Part shown: positions 15,890 through 25,400 of the stretch, one piece after another | How positions within the stretch are numbered: position 1 is the stretch's first letter | Layout of the letters: every line of letters begins with the position of its first letter | Origin: a bacterium D16-50 | Lineage (GTDB): Bacteria; Bacillota; Clostridia; Lachnospirales; Lachnospiraceae | Direction: 5' to 3' | NCBI GenBank assembly: GCA_003612485.1 | Contig: RAZA01000032.1 | Location: 1-44,264, forward strand | DNA: 44,264 bases | The notes under the pieces: model-generated | Seen by the model: only the letters and a program-made list of their open reading frames with translations | Told to the model about the DNA's origin: nothing | The model's database searches: none | Program-made: the position numbers and the translations under genes

Positions 15890-17107
15890 CTACTGCAGCA
15901 GCTGCAGCACCTGAGAAGGCCTCTCGTTGGCCTGCGCCAGCATGGAGGTAGCCGCCTGCGTCATCACCTGCGCAGTAGTATACTGAGTCATCTCCTCCGC
16001 CATATCCACGTCCATGATCCGTGAATACGCCGCCGTCATGTTCTCGGAGGTGACGTCCAGACTGTTGATGGTGGTCTCAAGCCTATTCTGATAAGCGCCC
16101 AGCTTGCCTCTGACGCTGGATATGAACTGCATGGCCCCCTCGATAAGGTCGATGGCAGCCGTAGCGCTCTCCTCCGTGGACACGTCCAGATCCTCGATGC
16201 CCATGTCCCTGAGGGATATCCTGGGAATGTCGATCTCCATCACCTGACCCTCGTTGGCGCCTACCTGAAGCCTCATGGAGCCGATTCCCGTGGCGTCTAT
16301 GGTCATCTTCGTGCCGCCGTTGGGGTTGGGCACCGTATAGGTGGAATTGGGAGGAAGATTTGCCAGCTCGCCCTGAAAATCCACATTCGTCAGATCCAGT
16401 GTCATCTCGAAGCCGTTGGGGGCCTCCAGCACCAGCAGATTATCCTTGAGGGAAGCCGTGGTTCCCTCCGGGAAATTCCCGTACCCGCCGTTTTGGTCAA
16501 AGGCCACGCTCACCTTGTACTTGCCCTTCTCCGCTCCGCCCAGCGCGGTGTCCTCCTGAATGACAATCTGCTCTATGGTGTACTCCTTCGCCGTCACCCC
16601 CGTGGAATAGGAGCTCACCTTTACATTCAGATTGTCTGTATATCCTCTCAGGGCGTACTCTCCGTCCAGCAGCCTCTGTCCGTTGAACTCCGTAGTCTTT
16701 GCGACCCGGGTAATCTCCTCCTTCAGCTGGGCGATCTCATTCTGTATGATCTCCCTATCTCCAAGAATGTCCTTGCCGTCTGCAGACTCCCCTGAGCTGG
16801 AGAGCACGCCGTTGGCGGCCTTCACTGAAAGCTCGTTCATCCTCTGCAGCATCTCGCTGATCTCCGACATGGCTCCGTCGGCAATCTCCATCACCGAGAC
16901 GCCGTCCCCGGCATTGTTGGTGGCCGCGGAAAGCCCTCTCAGCTGGGCGTTCATCCTCTTGGCCATGGCCAGTCCCGCCGGATTGTCCTTTGCCCGATTC
17001 ACCTTCAGTCCGGAGGAAAGCCTCTGGAGGGACTGGGACAGCATATTGTCATTGTTCGCCAGCGCATTGTTGGTCAGCATCGCAGATACATTGTAATTAA
17101 CTCTCAT
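15890..17107 (-). CDS. Flagellin
   Basis: A 405-residue flagellin, the subunit of the flagellar filament. The N-terminal D0/D1 coiled coil is textbook: RVNYNVSAMLTNNAL, then LQRLSSGLKVNRAKDNPAGLA (about 28-48) and NNAGDGVSVMEIADGAM. The C-terminal D1/D0 region includes LGAYQNRLETTINSLDV and ends in QLLQ. The central ~150 residues are a beta-rich variable domain exposed on the filament. AGGGAGGT lies 7 bases before the ATG at 17107. It follows the DUF6240-like gene by 77 bases and precedes fliS. No sigma-28 promoter is visible directly upstream, so expression may come from the DUF6240 unit. Confidence 0.97.
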   Translation of the reverse strand: MRVNYNVSAMLTNNALANNDNMLSQSLQRLSSGLKVNRAKDNPAGLAMAKRMNAQLRGLSAATNNAGDGVSVMEIADGAMSEISEMLQRMNELSVKAANGVLSSSGESADGKDILGDREIIQNEIAQLKEEITRVAKTTEFNGQRLLDGEYALRGYTDNLNVKVSSYSTGVTAKEYTIEQIVIQEDTALGGAEKGKYKVSVAFDQNGGYGNFPEGTTASLKDNLLVLEAPNGFEMTLDLTNVDFQGELANLPPNSTYTVPNPNGGTKMTIDATGIGSMRLQVGANEGQVMEIDIPRISLRDMGIEDLDVSTEESATAAIDLIEGAMQFISSVRGKLGAYQNRLETTINSLDVTSENMTAAYSRIMDVDMAEEMTQYTTAQVMTQAATSMLAQANERPSQVLQLLQ

Positions 17108-17120
17108 GATTTTACCTCCC

Positions 17121-17138
17121 TGCGCGCGGATGCGCGCA
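17121..17138 (-). promoter_or_regulatory. Strong hairpin abutting the flagellin ribosome site
   Basis: On the minus strand TGCGCGC and GCGCGCA form a perfect 7-bp GC-only stem with a 4-nt loop. Its 3' arm directly touches the GGGAGGT ribosome site (17114-17120). It has no T run and is therefore not a terminator. It may modulate translation or protect the 5' end of the flagellin mRNA. Confidence 0.6.
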
Positions 17139-17184
17139 TTTATTCAATCTATGTGAAGAACTTCCGCCTCTGGGGGACATAGGC

Positions 17185-20100
17185 TCAAAAACCATGGCCC
17201 TGCAGCGACTTCAAAAACGTCTTTGCCACGCAATATAGCTGAGCATTCCCCGTAGGAGTATGCTCCCCGGAGCGAACCAGCACCGGCATCCTATTCTCGG
17301 AGCCGATCACGGTAATATTGCCTACCTGCCAGCTGTTCTGCGCCTCTCTCTTAAAGGTATCGGCTATCTCCTGCACTTTCTTTAGCTCCATCTTGCCTTC
17401 CGCAAAAAGCATACCGTACACCATGTCGTCCTGCAGATAAAGCCTCGCCTGAATATGCTCCTCCTCCGAGAGCGTCACGCCCACGGTGACGGTGCCCTTC
17501 TCCTGACTGTTCTTGTCAAGAGTAAGATGGACTCTGGTGAGTCTGTCACCGACGTAAAGAGGCAGATAGTATTCCTCCCGTCTGGCCAGAGCCGCGGCCA
17601 CTGTCAGCTGCTTGTGGTTCAGCTGCATGTTGCGGACATCCACACTGCTGTCGGCCTCCGCAAAGGTAGCCTCCTCCACAGCGGCCTGAGCCTTCTGCGC
17701 AAGCTGCTCATAGCTTCTTGCAAAGCCGTCCATATCGTCGAGCTTCTCCCAGAGAGCGGCGCTCTCCGTCTGCTCCTGAGCCGAAGTCTCCTCTTCCTCC
17801 TGCCCCTGCACATCCTCCTGCATGTTCCCTCTGCGCCTTTGACCGGCCTCGAACAGATTCTCCCAGCCTCTGGTCAGCGCCTGAGCCGCCATCAGATTGT
17901 CTGCGCTGGCAGGCATCTCTCCTCTCTCCAGCAAAGAGACACACTCCTGATCCGCCGCCGCTACAGCCCGGCGCTGCTCCTCCAGCTGCGCCTTGTTGTA
18001 TTCTCTGGTCACTTTTTCATCGGAGGTCACTTCCGCCACAATGTCGTTGGCGGTTTTCACCATAGCCTCCTTGTCCTGCGCCGGAACAGCACTCGATTCC
18101 GCGACCTGACCGCCCCGTCCCGCCGTACCGGCGGCCTCGGTGTTCCCGGAGAGGGCGCTTTGTGGCCTATGGCCTTCGGAGCCGTTTTGCGCCGTCTCAC
18201 CGCCGGGGATATCCCCCATTTGGGCCTCGAAGCCCCCTGTCTTTCCGGCCACCTCTTCGGCACCTGCCTCCGCCTCGTTCCCCATTCCGGCCTCTGCCCG
18301 GAAATTGGGAGCCGTCCGGCCGAAGGCTCTGGATATCTGCGAGGAAATACTCTCCCCCCTGCGCTCCTGCCTTTCCTTCAGCCCCATGCTCTCGGACACT
18401 CTCACATCCAGAGATTTCAGCCTGCTGCTCTGTACGGCAGACAGCAGATTGGCGAAGTGCAGCTCCGCCTGAGAGTTTACCAGCGCGCCAACCACTGCCC
18501 CGTCCGCCTTCTCGATCTGGCGAACCAGCCTATAGATGCCTATATAGCTCTCCCTCTCCTCCGGAGTGATCTCCTTGTTCTGTTCCAGTCCGTACAAGAA
18601 CCTACTGTAGCTCTCGGCCTCTTTCTTGTACTCCGCAGGCAATGTCTTGAAATATTGCTCCAGCTCCCCGAAGCTCTTCTCCAAAGGATTGAAGCCGTCC
18701 CGGATCATCTTCAGGGTGGCCGCCGGCGTCAGCTTCGCCAGCACGCCCTGAACCTGCTTGTCGGCATCCTTCACCGCCTCCAGATTCGCCGCGGTCATCT
18801 CCATATGGTTATAGCCCAGAATTCTCACCGCCCTGCGGTTCTCTTCCGTCAGCTCTGCGCCCAGCCCTTTCAGGATATTGTCCACATTCCCAAAGGCCTT
18901 CTCCATGCTGTCGCCCAGATCGCTTCTAGGCGCCGTCATCAGCTTCTCGTAGCTCTCCTGCGCCTTCTCGTAGTTGGACTGCAGCACCTTGCCCTCATTA
19001 TAGATGGTCTCCAGAGAAGCGTCCCCTTTGCCCTTGGCAAACATTCCCAGAACGTCCGCGGGCAGCCCCGGCATCTGATCCGCCACAGTGCTGGCCTTGC
19101 GGTAATTGTAGTATTTCTCCATGGCCATGGAATCTCTGGGGAAGTACTGATCCGCCAGCTGATGCTCCGCCAGCTTCAGCGCTTCTATCAGTTCCTCCAT
19201 GGGAGCCGTATCGATGGAAAAACCACTGCGCAGGAGCTTTACGTTCACCTCTGCCGTCATGCGCAGCCGAACCTCCTCCAGCTGCCGTCTGGCCACGATA
19301 TCCCCTACGCTGGCCTCCCAAATCTCGTTGCCGTGATAGTATTCCGAGATGGCTGCCGCCTTCTCGTACAGATTCTCTTGTCTCTCCCCCAGAGAGGCGT
19401 GGACGGGACTTTTGCCCTGAGCCACCGCCGCCGCCGTAGCCTCCCCGAAGCGCTCTGCGGATACAGGAAGCTCCAGCCCTTTGAGCATGGCCAGCTTCTT
19501 CAGATTCTCTCCGGTTATGGGCAGGCCCATGTCCAGCAGCCACGCCGCATCCCCCCGGCTCTCCTGATTGACCTGACCGCCGGACTGCTCTATGATCTTG
19601 TCGATCTGCTCCGAAAGTCCTTTTCCCTGACTCCCCCCGGCGCTCTGGGTATAATATCCATGTACGTCCTCCGTGTAGAACTTAGGGCCCCCAGCGCTCC
19701 TGCCGGCACCGCTGCTCTGCGCCAGATAGACGTTCCAGATCTCCGCCTCCAGCCCGTTGTCGATGAGATAGCTGCGGGCGCCGTCCCCTATTGGCTGCAG
19801 CTGGGTGTTCATGTTCCATGCCTGAGAAACCGCCGCCAAATGCTCCTTGGTCAGGGGCACGTCCGCCGCCCGGAAGCTGTCCGCCACCACCCTCGCCAGC
19901 CCTTCGCTGCCTAGGGCGGCAGAAAGAGTCTCCATGCTCAGGTCGTCCGTATAGCCCACGATGTTCTTTCCCGACCGCACCAGTTCCGCCTTGATCTTGT
20001 CCACGATAGTGACCACGTCCTCCGGGTCCATGTCGCCGGGATCAAAGCCCTCCTCCTGCATTTTGGCATAATCCTCCGCCGACATAGTATGTGACATAAC

Positions 20101-20337
20101 CGTCATAAAATCTCTCTGAACGCCCACGTCCGCATTGGACGCCTCCTGCTGGAGTTCAATCAGGCTCTTTGCCTTCTCGCCGCCGGCTCCCGGTATGTCA
20201 TCCTGCCGCCTGCCCAGAGCCGCCCCGTAAAAGGTCTGCCCCACGGCCTCCGCCCCGCGGCCTCTGGCGCCCCGGTTCCTGTCCGCCTGCTTCCTCTCGA
20301 TTTCCGCTATGGCTTGTTCGCTAAATGTAATCTTCAA
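17185..20337 (-). CDS. DUF6240-like protein, possible FliK-type flagellar protein
   Basis: A 1050-residue soluble protein with no signal peptide or membrane helix. The bulk is helical with repeated patterns such as 'LTKEHLAAVSQAW' and 'ITGENLKKLAMLKGLELP', typical of what I recall as DUF6240 in Lachnospiraceae. Residues about 690-770 are Gly/Ala/Glu-rich and disordered. The last 120 residues ('GTVTVGVTLSEEEHIQARLYL', then 'KKVQEIADTFKREAQNSW') look like the C-terminal domain of hook-length regulator FliK. The TTG start at 20337 is preceded by AGGAG at 8 bases. It lies 77 bases before flagellin. A role in flagellar assembly is inference from that tail and the neighbourhood. Confidence 0.65.
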   Translation of the reverse strand: MKITFSEQAIAEIERKQADRNRGARGRGAEAVGQTFYGAALGRRQDDIPGAGGEKAKSLIELQQEASNADVGVQRDFMTVMSHTMSAEDYAKMQEEGFDPGDMDPEDVVTIVDKIKAELVRSGKNIVGYTDDLSMETLSAALGSEGLARVVADSFRAADVPLTKEHLAAVSQAWNMNTQLQPIGDGARSYLIDNGLEAEIWNVYLAQSSGAGRSAGGPKFYTEDVHGYYTQSAGGSQGKGLSEQIDKIIEQSGGQVNQESRGDAAWLLDMGLPITGENLKKLAMLKGLELPVSAERFGEATAAAVAQGKSPVHASLGERQENLYEKAAAISEYYHGNEIWEASVGDIVARRQLEEVRLRMTAEVNVKLLRSGFSIDTAPMEELIEALKLAEHQLADQYFPRDSMAMEKYYNYRKASTVADQMPGLPADVLGMFAKGKGDASLETIYNEGKVLQSNYEKAQESYEKLMTAPRSDLGDSMEKAFGNVDNILKGLGAELTEENRRAVRILGYNHMEMTAANLEAVKDADKQVQGVLAKLTPAATLKMIRDGFNPLEKSFGELEQYFKTLPAEYKKEAESYSRFLYGLEQNKEITPEERESYIGIYRLVRQIEKADGAVVGALVNSQAELHFANLLSAVQSSRLKSLDVRVSESMGLKERQERRGESISSQISRAFGRTAPNFRAEAGMGNEAEAGAEEVAGKTGGFEAQMGDIPGGETAQNGSEGHRPQSALSGNTEAAGTAGRGGQVAESSAVPAQDKEAMVKTANDIVAEVTSDEKVTREYNKAQLEEQRRAVAAADQECVSLLERGEMPASADNLMAAQALTRGWENLFEAGQRRRGNMQEDVQGQEEEETSAQEQTESAALWEKLDDMDGFARSYEQLAQKAQAAVEEATFAEADSSVDVRNMQLNHKQLTVAAALARREEYYLPLYVGDRLTRVHLTLDKNSQEKGTVTVGVTLSEEEHIQARLYLQDDMVYGMLFAEGKMELKKVQEIADTFKREAQNSWQVGNITVIGSENRMPVLVRSGEHTPTGNAQLYCVAKTFLKSLQGHGF

Positions 20338-20418
20338 AATAGTCTCTCCTATTCCGGTTCCGCCGCTGTCCCCATGTATCCCGGACAGCCGCCCCTTTGC
20401 TTCCTCAGCTGCCTCAAC

Positions 20419-20453
20419 AAAAAAGGGCAGCGCCGATTCGGCACTTACCCTTT
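20419..20453 (-). terminator. Rho-independent terminator of glgB
   Basis: On the minus strand AAAGGG...GTGCCG pairs with CGGCGC...CCCTTT around a short loop and is followed by six T (20419-20424). It separates glgB from the DUF6240-flagellin unit. A smaller GGTAAA/TTTACC hairpin lies just upstream (20459-20484). Confidence 0.75.
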
Positions 20454-20493
20454 ATTTCGGTAAAATCAGAAAAAACCTTTACCCTTCCGTCCC

Positions 20494-22404
20494 TTAAAAC
20501 ACGAACACCGCGGAGGCGTAAGGCGGCAGATCCAGCACGATGGAATAATCCTGCCCCTGACAAGGCTCCTTCTGTGCCGTGATCAGGCTCTCTATCTCGT
20601 TCCCCCATCCGCCGAACCTCTCCTCGTCGCTGTTGAGCAGCAGCTTGAACTTTTTCCTCCGGGGAGTCGCGGATACCGGCACCCTATAGCCCTCCCGCTT
20701 CACCGGCGTCATGTTCAGCACAAACAGGAGGCTGTTCTTTCCCGTGGAAGACTTCCTCACAAAGGAATACACGCTGTTCTCTCCGTCGTTGGCATTCATC
20801 CACTGGAAGCCTTCCCAGCTATGATCTATCTCATACAGCGCGGGGTATTTTCTGTAGAGGGTCAGAAGCTCCTTCACAAATGCCTTCAGCCCGGCATTTT
20901 TCTTTTCCCCTAATAGGAACCAGTCCAGCTCTCTCTCCTCGCTCCATTCCCTCTCCTGACCGAAGTCCTGACCCATGAACAGCAGCTTCTTGCCGCTATG
21001 GCCGAACATATAGGCATAGGCCGTGCGCAGATTGGCATATTTGTCCTTCTCGAAGCCCGGCATCTTGTTCACCATGGAGCACTTCAGATGCACCACCTCG
21101 TCATGGGACAAGGGGAGGATATACTTTTCGCTTTCATTATAGCTCATGGCAAAAGTCATGGCATGGTGGTTCCCCTTCCGGAAAATGGGATCCAGCTTCA
21201 TATATTCACAGAAATCATGCATCCAGCCCATGTTCCACTTAAACGTAAAGCCAAGGCTGTCTCCTCCTATGGGACCGGTCACGTCGGGCCATGCGGTGGA
21301 CTCCTCCGCCACGGTGATAAAGCCCGGATAGGTTCCCCTGACCACGGAATTCAGGTGCTTGAAGAACTCGATGGCCTCCAGATTCTCATGGCCCCCAAAT
21401 TTATTGGGCACCCATTGGCCGTCCTGCTTCCCGTAGTCTAAATACAGCATGGACGCCACCGCATCCACCCGGATGCCGTCCACATGGAATTCCCTGAGCC
21501 AATATAGGACATTGGCGATCAGAAATCCCTTCACCTCCGACTTTCCATAGTTGAAGATCTTGGTGCCCCAGTCCGGATGCTCCCCCAGACGGGGATCGGG
21601 ATGCTCAAAGATGCAGTTTCCGTCAAATTCCGCAAGCCCGTGGGCGTCTCTGGCAAAATGGGCAGGCACCCAGTCCAGAATGACTCCCACGCCGATCTTG
21701 TGCAGCTCGTTCATCAGGTACATGAAATCCTTGGGCATGCCGTATCTGGCGGTAGGCGCATAGTACCCCGTCACCTGATAGCCCCAGGAACCGTCGAAGG
21801 GATGCTCCAGAATCCCCATCAGCTCCACATGGGTGTATTTCATGTCCTTCAGATATTCCACCAGCCTATCCGCAAACTCACGGTAATTATAGAATCCCTC
21901 CTTGCCGTCAGGATGCTTCATAAAAGATCCCACATGGCACTCGTAGATAGCCATAGGCAGTTTGTACACATCCTTCTTGTCCCGAGCTTCCATCCATGCA
22001 TCGTCCTCCCACTGGAAGCCCTCCAGATCCGTGACGATAGACGCGGTGCCCGGACGGTACTCCGCATGATTGGCAAAAGGGTCGGCCTTGTAGAGCTTCC
22101 TGCCGTCCTGAGCCGTAATCAGAAACTTGTACATGGCCCCCGGTTCCACGCCGGGAAGAAACAAGCCCCAGATTCCCACAGGCCCCAGCTTCTTCATGGG
22201 AGCGGCCTCCTCGTCCCATCCGTTAAAGCTCCCGATCACATTTACCTGCCTTGCATTGGGCGCCCAGACTCCGAAATAGACCCCTTCCTCCCCGTCCTCG
22301 CATGATACATGGGCCCCCAGCTTCTTATAAATGTCATAATGGGTTCCCTGAGAAAACAGATACTGATCAGCCTCGGATATGAAGACCTTTTTTACCTTCT
22401 CCAT
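20494..22404 (-). CDS. glgB: 1,4-alpha-glucan (glycogen) branching enzyme
   Basis: 636 residues: N-terminal CBM48 domain (about 25-115, 'VYFGVWAPNARQVNVIGSFN'), then a GH13 barrel and a C-terminal beta domain. Catalytic landmarks are visible: the nucleophile in GIRVDAVASMLYLD, the acid/base in TVAEESTAWPDV, and the transition-state Asp in LSHDEVVHLK. It moves alpha-1,4 segments to alpha-1,6 branch points in glycogen in the cytosol. No other glg gene is in the window. It starts 16 bases after the TPR protein, with AGGTGG as ribosome site, so the two form an operon. Confidence 0.95.
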   Translation of the reverse strand: MEKVKKVFISEADQYLFSQGTHYDIYKKLGAHVSCEDGEEGVYFGVWAPNARQVNVIGSFNGWDEEAAPMKKLGPVGIWGLFLPGVEPGAMYKFLITAQDGRKLYKADPFANHAEYRPGTASIVTDLEGFQWEDDAWMEARDKKDVYKLPMAIYECHVGSFMKHPDGKEGFYNYREFADRLVEYLKDMKYTHVELMGILEHPFDGSWGYQVTGYYAPTARYGMPKDFMYLMNELHKIGVGVILDWVPAHFARDAHGLAEFDGNCIFEHPDPRLGEHPDWGTKIFNYGKSEVKGFLIANVLYWLREFHVDGIRVDAVASMLYLDYGKQDGQWVPNKFGGHENLEAIEFFKHLNSVVRGTYPGFITVAEESTAWPDVTGPIGGDSLGFTFKWNMGWMHDFCEYMKLDPIFRKGNHHAMTFAMSYNESEKYILPLSHDEVVHLKCSMVNKMPGFEKDKYANLRTAYAYMFGHSGKKLLFMGQDFGQEREWSEERELDWFLLGEKKNAGLKAFVKELLTLYRKYPALYEIDHSWEGFQWMNANDGENSVYSFVRKSSTGKNSLLFVLNMTPVKREGYRVPVSATPRRKKFKLLLNSDEERFGGWGNEIESLITAQKEPCQGQDYSIVLDLPPYASAVFVF

Positions 22405-22420
22405 CTCGCTATACCACCTT

Positions 22421-25400
22421 TCATGCTACAAAGTCTTTTTCTGTCAGGACAACCATGTCCTCGTCATCGTACCGTTTCGCCAGAAGAATGTCAAAGAAAT
22501 GCCCCAGCGTCTTTCTGCTGGCATGTCTGATCGCCTCGTCCACGATCCGTTTCACGTCCACAACCGTCACCACATGGTCGATTGTCTGCAGCTCCTCGAT
22601 CCGAGTATGTAATGCCAGCACCCCCAGTTCATCAATGGAATACTCCATCTCTCTGGCATATCGTTTTCCGAAGAGCACCAGCATATCATTGCTCAGCGCC
22701 TCCATATCCACCCTTGCGGTGAACGCGCCGGACAGCTCCTGATTCACCGAAAACAGCTTCTGAATTGCCTTCTTTGTATCCTCCAGCACCACGATGATGC
22801 CCAGGCGCTCCTGCTGCAGGGATCTGTAGAGCTCCTTTGCAGTATCCGGATTCATGCCGGAGGCCTTATAGATGATCAGCGCGCCGCTGTTCATCTCCTC
22901 AAGAGTCTTTTTCACATTTCTATCGTTGAGATCCTGCCCGGCTATCTTGGCAACCTTTCCCGCAAAGTTGCTGTCAGCCATCTTGACCTCCCGGATGATG
23001 TTCTTGGCCAGAGTCAGCGTGTCCATACCTTCCTCGCCCGTTATAACCACATTTCCGGTGTACGCCGCCATGCTGATGTTGTCGATTGCCTTCACTAGCT
23101 GCTCTCTGGAGCGGCGGCTCTGAATGAACGGAGCATACAGCTCCTTTTCCTCTCTGGTCAGCGCCCGCACCTTCGCCTTGTCCCGCTCTATGGGCTGGCG
23201 CTCGGCGGCATCCTTCTTCCGGGCTATGTCCCCGCCCTTTGCGCGTCCCGGCCTGCCTTCCGGCTTACGGGTTTCCTTTTCCCTCTCATCCCTCCCTTCA
23301 GGTTCATTCTCCTGCTCAATCCGGGAATGGTCCTGAGCAGGTTCTTGGGAATCCTCAGAATCGTCCTCAAATTCCTCTTGTTCCAAATCTTCCTCAAAGA
23401 ATTCCTCTAAATCTTCAGAATCATCGGTGTCCTCAGTAAAGTCTTCAGAGTCATCGGTGTCCTCAAGAAAATCTTCAGAGTCATCAGATTCATCAGGCAA
23501 GTCCTCGGATTCATCGGAGTCTTCAAAGAAATCTTCAGAGTCATCAGATTCATCAGGCAAGTCCTCGGATTCATCGGAGTCCTCAGAAAAATCATCAGAT
23601 TCATCAGAATAGGATTCCTCAGAATATTCTTTCGACTCTTCGGCCTCGCGGGAATACTCTTCCGGCTCCAAATCTCTTTCAGGGGAATCATCTTCTTCAA
23701 ATTCATCGGAATACGCCGAATCAGCTCTTTCTTCTGATTCTGCAGAGTCTCCTTCCTTCCGGAACTCCTCCTCAGGGTACTCGTCAACCCCCTCTGCTTC
23801 GCCGGATCCGTCCTCCGATACTTCCTCTTCCGAACCTTCCTCAAAGTACTCGTCAAAACCTTCGTATTCATCAATGTCCTCATACTCATCGGAATACCCG
23901 GTATCACCGCCCTCTTCAGATTCCTCCTCAGGATACTCGTCAAGCTCCCCGGAATCCTCTGCCGAAAACGCAAGCTCTTCTATTTCGATCTCTTCCCCGC
24001 CGTCGAGCTCTCCACTTTCTTCAGACAGCTCCGCCACAGCGTAATCCATATCCCCGTCTTCCGGTTCACGGCCTTCTGCTGTCTCGTCTTCTCCGCTTGT
24101 CTCCAGCTGTTCCAGCAGTCCGTCCCTGACGGCGGCATCAAACTCCGTAAACATGGGACCGGTCTGCTGCAGGACATGTTGACGCACACCCTCCGCGCAT
24201 CTCTCCTGATTTTCCTTCTTCATCCGCTCCCATTCGGCCAGAATATCCTCTATCTTCATCTGACCGGTTATCTGCTTCTCCACCGCCGCGTTCTCAGGCA
24301 TTACCAGACGGATCTGACCGTTGGCCTCCTGAGAGAGCACCCCTGCCAGCTCTCTGGGGGGCTGGGCCGCAGCCTGATCTCCCGTCTCTCTGGCTGCCTC
24401 CCTGCGCATCTGTTCCATGACCAGCTCTCCGGTTTCGTCCCCAACATTTCTATCCGGAGCACTCTCCCCAGGCCTTTCCCCGGCATTTCTATCCGGAGCA
24501 CTTTCCCCAGGCCTTTCCCCGGCATTTCTACCCGGGGCACTCTCCCCAGGCCTTTCCTCCGCATTTCTATCCGGAACACTTTTCCCTGACCTTTCGCCGG
24601 CATTTCTGCCCGGGACACTCCTCTCTGGCCTTTCCGCCATGGCCGGCTCAGACCTTTCCCCCTCATTTTCCTCTTGGACACAGCCCTTCATGGACATCTC
24701 CTGCACCATGTCCTCAGGCACGTCCCTGATCTCCCCGGTCTCCCCGAAAAAGACCTCTACTTCCTCCTCTTCCTCCGGAGCTTCCTGATAGGATACTTCC
24801 TGCTGCCGGAAATCGGCCTCCGCCGTTTCTATTTCTTCCCCGCCGCTCTCCAGCATGGGCGCCATGATGGAACGGGTGACCTCATCCGCCCCCAGAACCT
24901 CCTGCAGGCCTGCGGCCAGCTCCTCCTGCAGATTGATGGTGTTGAACTTCCCTACATCCATGGTCTTGACCTGAATGTCCAGTTCGTCCTCCCCCTCAAG
25001 CTCATGCCCTTCGGCTGCGGCATCCTGCCCGTAGCCGCCGTTCCAGTCTTCCTGCATACCGTAGGAGCCTTCTTCCTCAGGCATGACGCCGTATTCCCCG
25101 GCCTGCTCCCCCTGATCGTAAGCTTCCTGTTGCTGCTCCTCCGGTTGAGGAACCTCTTCCTCCACAGCCTGCTCCTGATCATAACTGTCGAAGCGATGGT
25201 CATAGGCCTCCTGCTGGATAGGGGTCAAAGGCTGATGCAGCATTTTCAGCTCCATGGCCTTCACCACATATTTCCCCTCGCCAAACCACAAAATCAGCTC
25301 ATCGCATTCCTCCACGCATCGGGTTGCCAGCCCCACCCTATGATAGAGATAGGCCAGCTCATAGGCCCACTTTTCCCTATAGTCCCTTTTCTTCAGCTCT

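Noticed and set aside
17455..19914. 819-codon open frame antisense to the DUF6240-like gene
   Set aside because: Long antisense frames are expected opposite a GC-rich gene with strong codon bias; it has no ribosome site or recognisable domain, and the minus-strand frame has a good start and repeats of its own.
20454..20481. Sigma-28-like promoter (TAAAGG ... ACCGAAAT) ahead of the DUF6240-flagellin genes
   Set aside because: The boxes are spaced one base off, the -10 part is imperfect, and a strong terminator lies directly downstream, so it could not serve those genes well.
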